Shown here: in pieces, positions 1 through 12,294 of the stretch
How positions within the stretch are numbered: the first letter of the stretch is position 1
Layout of the letters: each line of letters starts with the position of its first letter
Assembly (NCBI RefSeq): GCF_051401765.1
Contig: NW_027480565.1
Location: forward strand, 682,001-746,000
Length of the DNA: 64,000 nt
From: Calliopsis andreniformis
Lineage: Eukaryota; Arthropoda; Insecta; Hymenoptera; Andrenidae
Direction: 5' to 3'
The notes under the pieces: model-generated
Seen by the model: the letters and a program-made list of their open reading frames with translations, nothing else
Databases searched by the model: none
Told to the model about the DNA's origin: nothing
Made by a program: the position numbers and the translations under genes

Positions 1-362
1 TAACGTTCTCGTTTCGAAGCGACGACTTTCGGTTCCGGAGCGACACGAACGCTCCATAATTCTCGATTATCTCGACACAGGTAAGAGACAGAGGACAACA
101 AGTGTATGGTTTTAGATAGCCACGAGCACCAGGAATAAGGATCTACCGTTGTCCCTTCGTTCCGGCGACATTCGGTTCCGGAGCGACACGAACGGGGACT
201 TAGAATTTTTTCGCTCGGGCTCCGGAGGGACACGAACGGGGACTTAGAATATTTTCGCTCGGACACCGGAGCGACACGATCGCTCCGATATGCTACGTTC
301 TCTCGGTGCTCGGGCATCAGAGAGCAAAACAGCCTAATAGTTTTAGAGTGCCTCAACGATCA

Positions 363-505
363 GGAATATGGATCTAACGTTCTTGTTTCGAACCGACGAC
401 TTTCTGTTCCGGAGCGACACGAACGCTCCGTGATTCTCGATTATCTCGACACAGGTAAGAGACACAGGACAACAAGTGTATGGTTTTAGAGATCCACGAG
501 CACCA
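363..505 (+). repeat. Half-unit A of the monomer (143 bp)
   Basis: It has a 48-bp head (363-410) and a tail that starts with GGAGCGACACGAACGCTCC at 411. The tail counts as 97 bp if the GG shared with the next unit is included. It aligns without gaps to half B once the two 44-bp modules of B are set aside: about 37 of 48 head positions and 61 of 97 tail positions match by eye. The half-units are therefore ancient paralogues, and the present monomer is a fixed dimer. Half A carries CAGGTAAGA, a near-consensus splice-donor-like string, in almost every copy. Confidence 0.88.
410..430 (+). other. Hairpin-forming dyad at the half-A tail
   Basis: CGGAGCG (410-416) and CGCTCCG (424-430) are perfect inverted repeats separated by the 7-nt loop ACACGAA. 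In the many copies where the next base is A (CGCTCCATG), the stem is 6 bp. The same dyad recurs once per monomer. Six dispersed monomers carry GGAGCTACCCGAACGCTCC instead, which shortens the stem to 5 bp. Confidence 0.8.
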
Positions 506-553
506 GGAATAAGGATCTACCGTTGTCACTTCGTTCCGTCGACATTCGGTTCC

Positions 554-641
554 GGAGCGACACGAACGGTGACTTAGAATCTTTTCGCTCGGGCTCCGGA
601 GCGACACGAACGGGGACTTAGTATATTTTCGCTCGGACTAC
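554..641 (+). repeat. 44-bp module, two tandem copies
   Basis: Each module runs from GGAGCGACACGAACGG to the next GGAGCGACACGA. The first module usually carries GGTGACTTAGAA or GGGGACTTAGAA and then TTCGCTCGGGCTCC. The last usually carries AATATT and TTCGCTCGGACTCC. Extra copies in longer monomers are mainly of the AATTTTTT type and lie between the first and last module, so the run has distinct ends and a variable middle. The 44-bp period is not a multiple of three, which argues against coding constraint. Confidence 0.92.
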
Positions 642-661
642 GGAGCGACACGATCGCTCCG
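641..661 (+). other. Hairpin-forming dyad at the half-B tail
   Basis: CGGAGCGA (641-648) and TCGCTCCG (654-661) form a perfect 8-bp stem around the 5-nt loop CACGA. It is present in most monomers. Variants that weaken it include GGACCGACACG (2,704 monomer and the 462-bp monomers near 6,230, 13,775, 17,780 and 21,740), GGAGTGACACG (zone 2, monomer C), CGCTACG (near 7,830, 10,574 and 32,968) and CGCTAAG (near 61,100 and 61,850). Confidence 0.8.
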
Positions 662-3451
662 ATATTCTACGTTCTCTCGGTCCACGGGCATCATAGAGCA
701 AAACAGCCTAATAGGTTTAGAGTGCCTCAACGATAAGGAATATGGATCTAACGTTCTTGTTTCGAACCGACGACTTTCGGTTCCGGAGCGACACGAACGC
801 TCCATGATTCTCGATTATCTCGACACAGGTAAGAGACAGAGGACAACAAGTGTATAGTTTTAGAGAGCCACGTGCACCAGGAATAAGGATCTACCGTTGC
901 CCCTTCGTTCCGTCGACATACGGTTCCGGAGCGACACGAACGGGGACTTAGAATTTTTTCGCTCGGGCTCCGGAGCGACACGAACGGGGACTTAGAATAT
1001 TTTCGCTCGGACTCCGGAGCGACACGATCGCTCTGATATTCTACGTTCTCTCGGCCCACGGGCATCATAGAGCAAAACAGCCTAATAGGTTTAGAGTGCC
1101 TCAACGATAAGGAATATGGATCTAACGTTCTTGTTTCGAACCGACGACTTTCGGTTCCAGAGCGACACGAACGCTCCATGATTCTCGATTATCTCGACAC
1201 AGGTAAGAGACAGAGGACAAGTGTATGGTTTTAGAGAGCCACGTGCACCAGGAAAAAGGATCTACCGTTGTCCCTTCGTTCCGTCGACATTCGGTTCCGG
1301 AGCGACACGAACGGGGACTTAGAATTTTTTCGCTCAGGCTCCGGAGCGACACGAACGGGGACTTAGAATTTTTTCGCTCGGGCTCCGGAGGGACACGAAC
1401 GGGGACTTAGAATATTTTCGCTCGGACTCCGGAGCGACACGATCGCTCCGATATGCTACGTTCTCTCGGTCCTCGGGCATCAGAGAGCAAAACAGCCTAA
1501 TAGTTTTAGAGTGCCTCAACGATCAGGAATATGGATCTAACGTTCTTGTTTCGAACCGACGACTTTCTGTTCCGGAGCGACACGAACGCTCCGTGATTCT
1601 CGATTATCTCGACACAGGTAAGAGACACAGGAAAACAAGTGTATGGTTTTAGAGATCCACGAGCACCAGGAATAAGGATCTACCGTTGTCACTTCGTTCC
1701 GGCGACATTCGGTGTCGGAGCGACACGAACGGTGACTTAGAATTTTTTCGCTCGGGCTCCGGAGCGTCACGAACGGGGACTTAGAATATTCTCGCTCGGA
1801 CTCCGGAGCGACACGATCGCTCCGGTATGCTACGTTCTCTCGGTCCACGGGCATCAGAGAGCAAAACAGCCTAATAGTTTTAGAGTGCCTCAACGATCAG
1901 GAATATGGATCTAACGTCCTCGTTTCCAACCGACGACTTTCGGTTCCGGAGCGACACGAACGCTCCATGATTCTCGATTATCTCGACACAGGTAAGAGAC
2001 ACAGGACAACAAGTGTATGGCTTTAGAGAGCCACGAGCACCAGGAATAAGGATCTACCGCTGCCCCTTCGTTCCGTCGACATTCGGTTCCGGAGCGACAC
2101 GAACGGGGACTTAGAATTTTTTCGCTCAGGCTCCGGAGCGACACGAACGCGGACTTAGAATTTTTTCGCTCGGGCTCCGGAGGGTCACGAACGGGGACTT
2201 AGAATATTCTCGCTCGGACTCCGGAGCGACACGATCGCTCCGATATGCTACGTTCTCTCGGTGCTCGGGCATCAGAGAGCAAAACAGCCTAATAGTTTTA
2301 GAGTGCCTCAACGATCAGGAATATGGATCTAACGTTCTTGTTTCGAACCGACGACTTTCTGTTCCGGAGCGACACGAACGCTCCGTGATTCTCGATTATC
2401 TCGACACAGGTAAGAGACACAGGACAACAAGTGTATGGTTTTAGAGATCCACGAGCACCAGGAATAAGGATCTACCGTTGTCCCTTCGTTCCGGCGACAT
2501 TCGGTTCCGGAGCGACACGAACGGTGACTTAGAATTTTTTCGCTCGGGCTCCGGAGCGACACGAACGGGGACTTAGAATATTTTCGCTCGGACTCCGGAG
2601 CGACACGATCGCTCCGATATGCTACGTTCTGTCGGTCCACGGGCATCAGAGAGCAAAACAGCCTAATAGTTTTAGAGTGCCTCAACGATCAGGAATATGG
2701 ATCTAACTTTCTCGTTTCGAACCGACGAATCTCGGTTCCGGAGCGACACGAACGCTCCATGATTCTCGATTATCTCGACACAGGTAAGAGACAGAGGACA
2801 ACAAGTGTATGGTTTTAGAGAGCCACGAGCACCAGGAATAAGTATCTACCGTTGCCCCTTCGTTCCGTCGACATTCGGTTCCGGAGCGACACGAACGGGG
2901 ACTTAGAATTTTTTCGCTCGGGATCCGGAGCGACACGAACGGGGACTTAGAATATTTTCGCTCGGACTCCGGACCGACACGATCGCTCCGATATGCTACG
3001 TTCTCTCGGTCCTCGGGCATCAGAGAGCAAAACAGCCTAATAGTTTTAGAGTGCCTCAACGATCAGGAATATGGATCTAACGTTCTTGTTTCGAACCGAC
3101 GACTTTCTGTTCCGGAGCGACACGAACGCTCCGTGATTCTCGATTATCTCGACACAGGTAAGAGACACAGGAAAACAAGTGTATGGTTTTAGAGATCCAC
3201 GAGCACCAGGAATAAGGATCTACCGTTGTCACTTCGTTCCGGCGACATTCGGTGTCGGAGCGACACGAACGGTGACTTAGAATTTTTTCGCTCGGGCTCC
3301 GGAGCGTCACGAACGGGGACTTAGAATATTCTCGCTCGGACTCCGGAGCGACACGATCGCTCCGGTATGCTACGTTCTCTCGGTCCACGGGCATCAGAGA
3401 GCAAAACAGCCTAATAGTTTTAGAGTGCCTCAACGATCAGGAATATGGATC

Positions 3452-3957
3452 TAACGTCCTCGTTTCCAACCGACGACTTTCGGTTCCGGAGCGACACGAA
3501 CGCTCCATGATTCTCGATTATCTCGACACAGGTAAGAGACACAGGACAACAAGTGTATGGCTTTAGAGAGCCACGAGCACCAGGAATAAGGATCTACCGC
3601 TGCCCCTTCGTTCCGTCGACATTCGGTTCCGGAGCGACACGAACGGGGACTTAGAATTTTTTCGCTCGGGCTCCGGAGCGACACGAGCGGGGACTTAGAA
3701 TTTTTTCGCTCGGGCTCCGGAGCGACACGAACGGGGACTTAGAATTTTTTCGCTCGCGCTCCGGAGGGACACGAACGGGGACTTAGAATTTTTTCGCTCG
3801 GGCTCCGGAGCGACACGAACGGGGACTTAGAATATTCTCGCTCGGACTCCGGAGCGACACGACCGCTCCGATATGCTACGTTCTCTCGGTCCTCGGGCAT
3901 CAGAGAGCAAAACAGCCTAATAGTTTTAGAGTGCCTCAACGATCAGGAATATGGATC
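3452..3957 (+). repeat. 506-bp monomer with five 44-bp modules
   Basis: Successive GGAG(C/G)GACACGA cores divide half B into five modules. One carries GAGCGGGG in place of GAACGGGG and one begins GGAGGGACACG after CGCGCTCC. It is the longest regular class and occurs only here and at 11,789, its counterpart in the duplicated block. Confidence 0.9.
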
Positions 3958-6900
3958 TAACGTTCTTGTTTCGAACCGACGACTTTCTGTTCCGGAGCGA
4001 CACGAATGCTCCGTGATTCTCGATTATCTCGACACAGGTAAGAGACACAGGACAACAAGTGTATGGTTTTAGATAGCCACGAGCACCAATAATAAGGATC
4101 TACCGTTGTCCCTTCGTTCCGGCGACATTCGGTTCCGGAGCGACACGAACGGTGACTTAGAATTTTTTCGCTCGGGCTCCGGAGCGACACGAACGGGGAC
4201 TTAGAATATTTTCGCTCGGACTCCGGAGCGACACGATCGCTCCGATATGCTACGTTCTGTCGGTCCACGGGCATCAGAGAGCAAAAGAGGCTAATAGTTT
4301 TAGAGTGCCTCAACGATCAGGAATATGGATCTAACGTTCTTGTTTCGAACCGACGACTTTCTGTTCCGGAGCGACACGAATGCTCCGTGATTCTCGATTA
4401 TCTCGACACAGGTAAGAGACACAGGACAACAAGTGTATTTGTTTTAGATAGCCACGAGCACCAATAATAAGGATCTACCGTTGTCCCTTCGTTCCGGCGA
4501 CATTCGGTTCCGGAGCGACACGAACGGTGACTTAGAATTTTTTCGCTCGGGCTCCGGAGCGACACGAACGGGGACTTAGAATATTTTCGCTCGGACTCCG
4601 GAGCGACACGATCGCTCCGATATGCTACGTTCTGTCGGTCCACGGGCATCAGAGAGCAAAAGAGGCTAATAGTTTTAGAGTGCCTCAACGATCAGGAATA
4701 TGGATCTAACTTTCTCGTTTCGAACCGACGACTTTCGGTTCCGGAGCGACACGAACGCTCCATGATTCTCGATTATCTGGACACAGGTAAGAGACACAGG
4801 ACAACAAGTGTATGGTTTTAGAGATCCACGAGCACCAGGAATAAGGGTCTACCGTTGTCCCTTCGTTCCGTCGACATTCGGTTCCGGAGCGACACGAACG
4901 GTGACTTAGAATCTTTTCGCTCGGGCTCCGGAGCGACACGAACGGGGACCTAGTATATTTTCGCTCGTACTCCGGAGCGACACGATCGCTCCGATATGCT
5001 ACGTTCTCTCGGTCCACGGGCATCAGAGAGCAAAACAGCCTAATAGTTTTAGAGTGCCTCAACGATCAGGAATATGCATCGAACGTTCTCGTTTCGAACC
5101 GACGACTTTCGGTTCCGGAGCGACACGAACGCTCCATGATTCTCGATTATCTCGACACAGGTAAGAGACAGAGGACAACAAGTGTATGGCTTTAGAGAGC
5201 CACGAGCACCAGGAATAAGGATCTACCGTTGCCCCTTCGTTCCGTCGACATTCGGTTCCGGAGCGACACGAACGGGGACTTAGAATTTTTTCGCTCGGGC
5301 TCCGGAGCGACACGAACGGGGACTTAGAATTTTTTCGCTCGGGCTCCGGAGGGACACGAACGGGGACTTAGAATATTTTCGCTCGGACTCCGGAGCGACA
5401 CGATCGCTCCGATATGCTACGTTCTCTCGGTCCTCGGGCATCAGAGAGCAAAACAGCCTAATAGTTTTAGAGTGCCTCAACGATCAGGAATATGGATCTA
5501 ACGTTCTTGTTTCGAACCGACGACTTTCTGTTCCGGAGCGACACGAACGCTCCGTGATTCACGATTATCTCGACACAGGTAAGAGACACAGGACAACAAG
5601 TGTATGGTTTTAGAGATCCACGAGCACCAGGAATAAGGATCTACCGTTGTCACTTCGTTCCGGCGACATTCGGTTTCGGAGCGACACAAACGGTGACTTA
5701 GAATCTTTTCGCTCGGGCTCCGGAGCGACACGAACGGGGACTTAGCATATTTTCGCTCGGACTCCGGAGCGACACGATCGCTCCGATATGCAACGTTCTC
5801 TCGGTCCACGGGCATCAGAGAGCAAGACAGCCTAATAGTTTTAGAGTGCCTCAACGATCAGGAATATGGATCTAACGTTCTTGTTTCGAACCGACGACTT
5901 TCGGTTCCGGAGCGACACGAACACTCCATGATTCTCGATTATCTCGACACAGGTAAGAGACACAGGACAACAAGTGTATGGTTTTAGAGAGCCACGAGCA
6001 CCAGGAAGAAGGATCTACCGTTGTCCCTTCGTTCCGGCGACATTCGGTTCCGGAGCCACACGAACGGTGACTTAGAATTTTTTCGCTCGGGCTCCGGAGC
6101 GACATGAACGGGGACTTAGAATTTTTTCGCTCGGGCTCCGGAGCGACACGAACGGGGACTTAGAATTTTTTCGCTCGCGCTCCGGAGGGACACGAACGGG
6201 GACTTAGAATATTTTCGCTCGGACTCCGGACCGACACGATCGCTCCGATATGCTACGTTCTCTCGGTCCTCGGGCATCAGAGAGCAAAACAGCCTAATAG
6301 TTTTAGAGTGCCTCAACGATCAGGAATATGGATCTAACGTTCTTGTTTCGAACCGACGGCTTTCGGTTCCGGAGCGACACGAACGCTCCATGATTCTCGA
6401 TTATCTCGACACAGGTAAGAGACGGAGGACAACAAGTGTATGGTTTTAGAGAGCCACGAGCACCAGGAAGAAGGATCTACCGTTGTCCCTTCGTTCCGGC
6501 GACATTCGGTTCCGGAGCGACACGAACGGTGACTTAGAATTTTTTCGCTCGGGCTCCGGAGCGACATGAACGGGGACTTAGAATTTTTTCGCTCGGGCTC
6601 CGGAGCGACACGAACGGGGACTTAGAATATTTTCGCTCGGACTCCGGAGCGACACGATCGCTCCGATATGCTACGTTCTCTCGGTCCTCGGGCATCAGAG
6701 AGCAAAACAGCCTAATAGTTTTAGAGTGCCTCAACGATCAGGAATATGGATCTAACGTTCTTGTTTCGAACCGACGACTTTCTGTTCCGGAGCGACACGA
6801 ACGCTCCGTGATTCACGATTATCTCGACACAGGTAAGAGACACAGGACAACAAGTGTATGGTTTTAGAGATCCACGAGCACCAGGAATAAGGATCTACCG

Positions 6901-7918
6901 TTGTCACTTCGTTCCGGCGACATTCGGTGTCGGAGCGACACAAACGGTGACTTAGAATCTTTTCGCTCGCGCTCCGGAGCGACACGAACGGGGACTTAGT
7001 ATATTTTCGCTCGGACTCCGGAGCGACACGATCGCTCCGATATGCAACGTTCTCTCGGTCCACGGGCATCAGAGAGCAAGACAGCCTAATTGTTTTAGAG
7101 TGCCTCAACGATCAGGAATATGGATCTAACGTTCTTGTTTCGAACTGACGACTTTCGGTTCCGGAGCGACACGAACACTCCATGATTCTCGATTATCTCG
7201 ACACAGGTAAGAGACACAGGACAACAAGTGTATGGTTTTAGAGAGCCACGAGCACCAGGAAGAAGGATCTACCGTTGTCCCTTCGTTCCGGCGACATTCG
7301 GTTCCGGAGCGACACGAACGGTGACTTAGAATTCTTTCGCTCGGGCTCCGGAGCGACACGAACGGGGACTTAGAATTTTTTCGCTCGGGCTCCGGAGCGA
7401 CACGAACGGGGACTTAGAATATTCTCGCTCGGACTCCGGAGCGACACGATCGCTCCGATATTCTACGTTCTCTCGGTCCACGGGCATCAGAGAACAAAAC
7501 AGCCTAATAGTTTTAGAGTGCCTCAACGATCAGGAATATGGATCTGACGTTCTCGTTTCGAAGCGACGACTTTCGGTTCCGGAGCGACACGAACGCTCCA
7601 TGATTCTCGATTATCTCGACACAGGTAAGAGACAGAGGACAACAAGTGTATGGTTTTAGATAGCCACGAGCACCAGGAATAAGGATCTACCGTTGTCCCT
7701 TCGTTCCGGCGACATTCGGTTCCGGAGCGACACAAACGGTGACTTAGAATCTTTTCGCTCGGGCTCCGGAGCGACAAGAACGGGGACTTAGTATATTTTC
7801 GCTCGGACTCCGGAGCGACACGATCGCTACGATATGCAACGTTCTCTCGGTCCACGGGCATCAGAGAGCAAGACAGCCTAATAGTTTTAGAGTGCCTCAA
7901 CGATCAGGAATATGGATC

Positions 7919-8337
7919 TAACGTTCTTGTTTCGAACCGACGACTTTCGGTTCCGGAGCGACACGAACACTCCATGATTCTCGATTATCTCGACACAGGT
8001 AAGAGACACAGGACAACAAGTGTATGGTTTTAGAGAGCCACGAGCACCAGGAAGAAGGATCTACCGTTGTCCCTTCGTTCCGGCGACATTCGGTTCTGGA
8101 GCGACACGAACGGTGACTTAGAATTTTTTCGCTCGGGCTCCGGAGCGACACGAACGGGGACTTAGAATTTTTTCGCTCGGGCTCCGGAGGGACACGAACG
8201 GGGACTTAGAATATTTTCAGCTCGGACTCCGGAGCGACACGATCGCTCCGGTATGCTACGTTCTCTCGGTCCACGGGCATCAGAGAGCAAAACAGCCTAA
8301 TAGTTTTAGAGTGCCTCAACGATCAGGAATATGGATC
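7919..8337 (+). repeat. 419-bp monomer with lineage-marking 1-bp insertion
   Basis: The last module reads AATATTTTCAGCTCGG, one base longer than the normal AATATTTTCGCTCGG. The same insertion occurs in the monomers at 15,838, 17,885, 19,800, 21,847, 23,388, 24,973 and 33,058, always after a GGAGGGACACG module. One origin followed by amplification is the simplest explanation. Confidence 0.88.
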
Positions 8338-11300
8338 TAACTTTCTCGTTTCGAACCGACGACTTTCGGTTCCGGAGCGACACGAACGCTCCATGATTCT
8401 CGATTATCTCGACACAGGTAAGAGACAGAGGACAACAAGAGTATGGTTTTAGAGAGCCACGTGCACCAGGAATAAGGATCTACCGTTGCCCCTTCGTTCC
8501 GTCGACATTCGGTTCCGGAGCGACACGAACGGGGACTTAGAATTTTTTCGCTCGGGCTCCGGAGGGACACGAACGGGGACTTAGAATATTTTCGCTCGGA
8601 CACCGGAGCGACACGATCGCTCCGATATGCTACGTTCTCTCGGTGCTCGGGCATCAGAGAGCAAAACAGCCTAATAGTTTTAGAGTGCCTCAACGATCAG
8701 GAATATGGATCTAACGTTCTTGTTTCGAACCGACGACTTTCTGTTCCGGAGCGACACGAACGCTCCGTGATTCTCGATTATCTCGACACAGGTAAGAGAC
8801 ACAGGACAACAAGTGTATGGTTTTAGAGATCCACGAGCACCAGGAATAAGGATCTACCGTTGTCACTTCGTTCCGTCGACATTCGGTTCCGGAGCGACAC
8901 GAACGGTGACTTAGAATCTTTTCGCTCGGGCTCCGGAGCGACACGAACGGGGACTTAGTATATTTTCGCTCGGACTACGGAGCGACACGATCGCTCCGAT
9001 ATTCTACGTTCTCTCGGTCCACGGGCATCATAGAGCAAAACAGCCTAATAGGTTTAGAGTGCCTCAACGATAAGGAATATGGATCTAACGTTCTTGTTTC
9101 GAACCGACGACTTTCGGTTCCGGAGCGACACGAACGCTCCATGATTCTCGATTATCTCGACACAGGTAAGAGACAGAGGACAACAAGTGTATGGTTTTAG
9201 AGAGCCACGTGCACCAGGAATAAGGATCTACCGTTGCCCCTTCGTTCCGTCGACATACGGTTCCGGAGCGACACGAACGGGGACTTAGAATTTTTTCGCT
9301 CGGGCTCCGGAGCGACACGAACGGGGACTTAGAATAATTTCGCTCGGACTCCGGAGCGACACGATCGCTCTGATATTCTACGTTCTCTCGGCCCACGGGC
9401 ATCATAGAGCAAAACAGCCTAATAGGTTTAGAGTGCCTCAACGATAAGGAATATGGATCTAACGTTCTTGTTTCGAACCGACGACTTTCGGTTCCAGAGC
9501 GACACGAACGCTCCATGATTCTCGATTATCTCGACACAGGTAAGAGACAGAGGACAAGTGTATGGTTTTAGAGAGCCACGTGCACCAGGAAAAAGGATCT
9601 ACCGTTGTCCCTTCGTTCCGTCGACATTCGGTTCCGGAGCGACACGAACGGGGACTTAGAATTTTTTCGCTCAGGCTCCGGAGCGACACGAACGGGGACT
9701 TAGAATTTTTTCGCTCGGGCTCCGGAGGGACACGAACGGGGACTTAGAATATTTTCGCTCGGACTCCGGAGCGACACGATCGCTCCGATATGCTACGTTC
9801 TCTCGGTCCTCGGGCATCAGAGAGCAAAACAGCCTAATAGTTTTAGAGTGCCTCAACGATCAGGAATATGGATCTAACGTTCTTGTTTCGAACCGACGAC
9901 TTTCTGTTCCGGAGCGACACGAACGCTCCGTGATTCTCGATTATCTCGACACAGGTAAGAGACACAGGAAAACAAGTGTATGGTTTTAGAGATCCACGAG
10001 CACCAGGAATAAGGATCTACCGTTGTCACTTCGTTCCGGCGACATTCGGTGTCGGAGCGACACGAACGGTGACTTAGAATTTTTTCGCTCGGGCTCCGGA
10101 GCGTCACGAACGGGGACTTAGAATATTCTCGCTCGGACTCCGGAGCGACACGATCGCTCCGGTATGCTACGTTCTCTCGGTCCACGGGCATCAGAGAGCA
10201 AAACAGCCTAATAGTTTTAGAGTGCCTCAACGATCAGGAATATGGATCTAACGTCCTCGTTTCCAACCGACGACTTTCGGTTCCGGAGCGACACGAACGC
10301 TCCATGATTCTCGATTATCTCGACACAGGTAAGAGACACAGGACAACAAGTGTATGGCTTTAGAGAGCCACGAGCACCAGGAATAAGGATCTACCGCTGC
10401 CCCTTCGTTCCGTCGACATTCGGTTCCGGAGCGACACGAACGGGGACTTGGAATTTTTTCGCTCAGGCTCCGGAGCGACACGAACGCGGACTTAGAATTT
10501 TTTCGCTCGGGCTCCGGAGGGTCACGAACGGGGACTTAGAATATTCTCGCTCGGACTCCGGAGCGACACGATCGCTACGATATGCTACGTTCTCTCGGTG
10601 CTCGGGCATCAGAGAGCAAAACAGCCTAATAGTTTTAGAGTGCCTCAACGATCAGGAATATGGATCTAACGTTCTTGTTTCGAACCGACGACTTTCTGTT
10701 CCGGAGCGACACGAACGCTCCGTGATTCTCGATTATCTCGACACAGGTAAGAGACACAGGACAACAAGTGTATGGTTTTAGAGATCCACGAGCACCAGGA
10801 ATAAGGATCTACCGTTGTCCCTTCGTTCCGGCGACATTCGGTTCCGGAGCGACACGAACGGTGACTTAGAATTTTTTCGCTCGGGCTCCGGAGCGACACG
10901 AACGGGGACTTAGAATATTTTCGCTCGGACTCCGGAGCGACACGATCGCTCCGATATGCTACGTTCTGTCGGTCCACGGGCATCAGAGAGCAAAACAGCC
11001 TAATAGTTTTAGAGTGCCTCAACGATCAGGAATATGGATCTAACTTTCTCGTTTCGAACCGACGACTCTCGGTTCCGGAGCGACACGAACGCTCCATGAT
11101 TCTCGATTATCTCGACACAGGTAAGAGACAGAGGACAACAAGTGTATGGTTTTAGAGAGCCACGAGCACCAGGAATAAGTATCTACCGTTGCCCCTTCGT
11201 TCCGTCGACATTCGGTTCCGGAGCGACACGAACGGGGACTTAGAATTTTTTCGCTCGGGATCCGGAGCGACACGAACGGGGACTTAGAATATTTTCGCTC

Positions 11301-11788
11301 GGACTCCGGAGCGACACGATCGCTCCGATATGCTACGTTCTCTCGGTCCTCGGGCATCAGAGAGCAAAACAGCCTAATAGTTTTAGAGTGCCTCAACGAT
11401 CAGGAATATGGATCTAACGTTCTTGTTTCGAACCGACGACTTTCTGTTCCGGAGCGACACGAACGCTCCGTGATTCTCGATTATCTCGACACAGGTAAGA
11501 GACACAGGAAAACAAGTGTATGGTTTTAGAGATCCACGAGCACCAGGAATAAGGATCTACCGTTGTCACTTCGTTCCGGCGACATTCGGTGTCGGAGCGA
11601 CACGAACGGTGACTTAGAATTTTTTCGCTCGGGCTCCGGAGCGTCACGAACGGGGACTTAGAATATTCTCGCTCGGACTCCGGAGCGACACGATCGCTCC
11701 GGTATGCTACGTTCTCTCGGTCCACGGGCATCAGAGAGCAAAACAGCCTAATAGTTTTAGAGTGCCTCAACGATCAGGAATATGGATC

Positions 11789-12294
11789 TAACGTCCTCGT
11801 TTCCAACCGACGACTTTCGGTTCCGGAGCGACACGAACGCTCCATGATTCTCGATTATCTCGACACAGGTAAGAGACACAGGACAACAAGTGTATGGCTT
11901 TAGAGAGCCACGAGCACCAGGAATAAGGATCTACCGCTGCCCCTTCGTTCCGTCGACATTCGGTTCCGGAGCGACACGAACGGGGACTTAGAATTTTTTC
12001 GCTCGGGCTCCGGAGCGACACGAGCGGGGACTTAGAATTTTTTCGCTCGGGCTCCGGAGCGACACGAACGGGGACTTAGAATTTTTTCGCTCGCGCTCCG
12101 GAGGGACACGAACGGGGACTTAGAATTTTTTCGCTCGGGCTCCGGAGCGACACGAACGGGGACTTAGAATATTCTCGCTCGGACTCCGGAGCGACACGAT
12201 CGCTCCGATATGCTACGTTCTCTCGGTCCTCGGGCATCAGAGAGCAAAACAGCCTAATAGTTTTAGAGTGCCTCAACGATCAGGAATATGGATC
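11789..12294 (+). repeat. 506-bp monomer, duplicate of the one at 3,452
   Basis: It has the same five-module order, including the GAGCGGGG module and the CGCGCTCC-GGAGGGACACG boundary, at an offset of 8,337. One visible difference is ACGATCGCTCC here against ACGACCGCTCC near 3,863. Confidence 0.9.

Larger units (their letters stand above)
506..736 (+). repeat. Half-unit B with its 44-bp module run (231 bp)
   Basis: The head is 506-553 (starting GGAATAAGGATC), module 1 is 554-597, module 2 is 598-641, and the tail starts at 642 with GGAGCGACACGATCGCTCC. Removing the modules leaves 143 bp, the exact length of half A. All common length variation in the array lies in the module run: one module in 330-bp monomers, two in 374, three in 418, four in 462 and five in 506. 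Confidence 0.9.
375..748 (+). repeat. Reference 374-bp monomer
   Basis: Chosen as a typical modal unit. I counted 94 C, 93 G and 38 CpG in 374 bp: 50% GC and CpG observed/expected of about 1.6. It contains four GGAGCGACACGA cores, at 411, 554, 598 and 642. Moving the start to GGAATA at 363 gives a clean subdivision: half A 363-505 (143 bp) and half B 506-736 (231 bp), with the next half A starting at 737. Half B exceeds half A by exactly 88 bp, which is two 44-bp modules. Confidence 0.93.
1..8711 (+). repeat. Zone 1a: first copy of the 8.3-kb block
   Basis: Monomer starts: 1, 375, 749, 1123, 1538, 1912, 2330, 2704, 3078, 3452, 3958, 4332, 4707, 5081, 5499, 5873, 6335, 6753, 7127, 7545, 7919, 8338. 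From 375 the length series is 374-374-415-374-418-374-374-374-506-374-375-374-418-374-462-418-374-418-374-419-374, and it then restarts at 8,712. The 415-bp unit has a 3-bp loss in GGACAACAAGTG, and the 375-bp unit has one extra base in GTGTATTTG. The monomers at 3,958 and 4,332 are almost identical neighbours, sharing GAATGCTCC, CACCAATAATAAGG and GCAAAAGAGG, so they look like a recent single-monomer duplication. Confidence 0.9.

Noticed and set aside
506..560. Possible CENP-B box in CTTCGTTCCG of half B
   Set aside because: It matches only the first seven bases of the published box (YTTCGTTGGAARCGGGA) and lacks the downstream A and CGGG core. The reverse strand around TTCGTGTCGCTCCGG also fails at the required positions.
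554..641. CRISPR-like direct repeats
   Set aside because: The 44-bp modules abut with no unique spacers, and there are no cas genes.
554..641. Telomeric repeat, because CTTAGAA contains TTAG
   Set aside because: There is no tandem TTAGG or TTAGGG run; the motif occurs once per 44-bp module.
641..661. Intrinsic terminator, from the hairpins and the T-rich AATTTTTTCG tracts
   Set aside because: The stems are only 6-8 bp and are not followed directly by a T run, there is no gene upstream, and the sequence is of eukaryotic satellite type.
748..1179. Minus-strand open frames of 118-143 codons, rich in Ser and Arg, repeated in nearly every monomer
   Set aside because: They share one satellite period, restart in each monomer because 374 and 44 are not multiples of three, and break or extend whenever a module is gained or lost. 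I recognise no domain, signal or supporting context. They are by-products of a stop-poor repeat.
10350..10781. Plus-strand frames of 60-143 codons
   Set aside because: They appear in scattered monomers where single substitutions (such as CTTGGAA for CTTAGAA at about 10,449) remove a stop. Similar monomers lack them, so there is no coding conservation.
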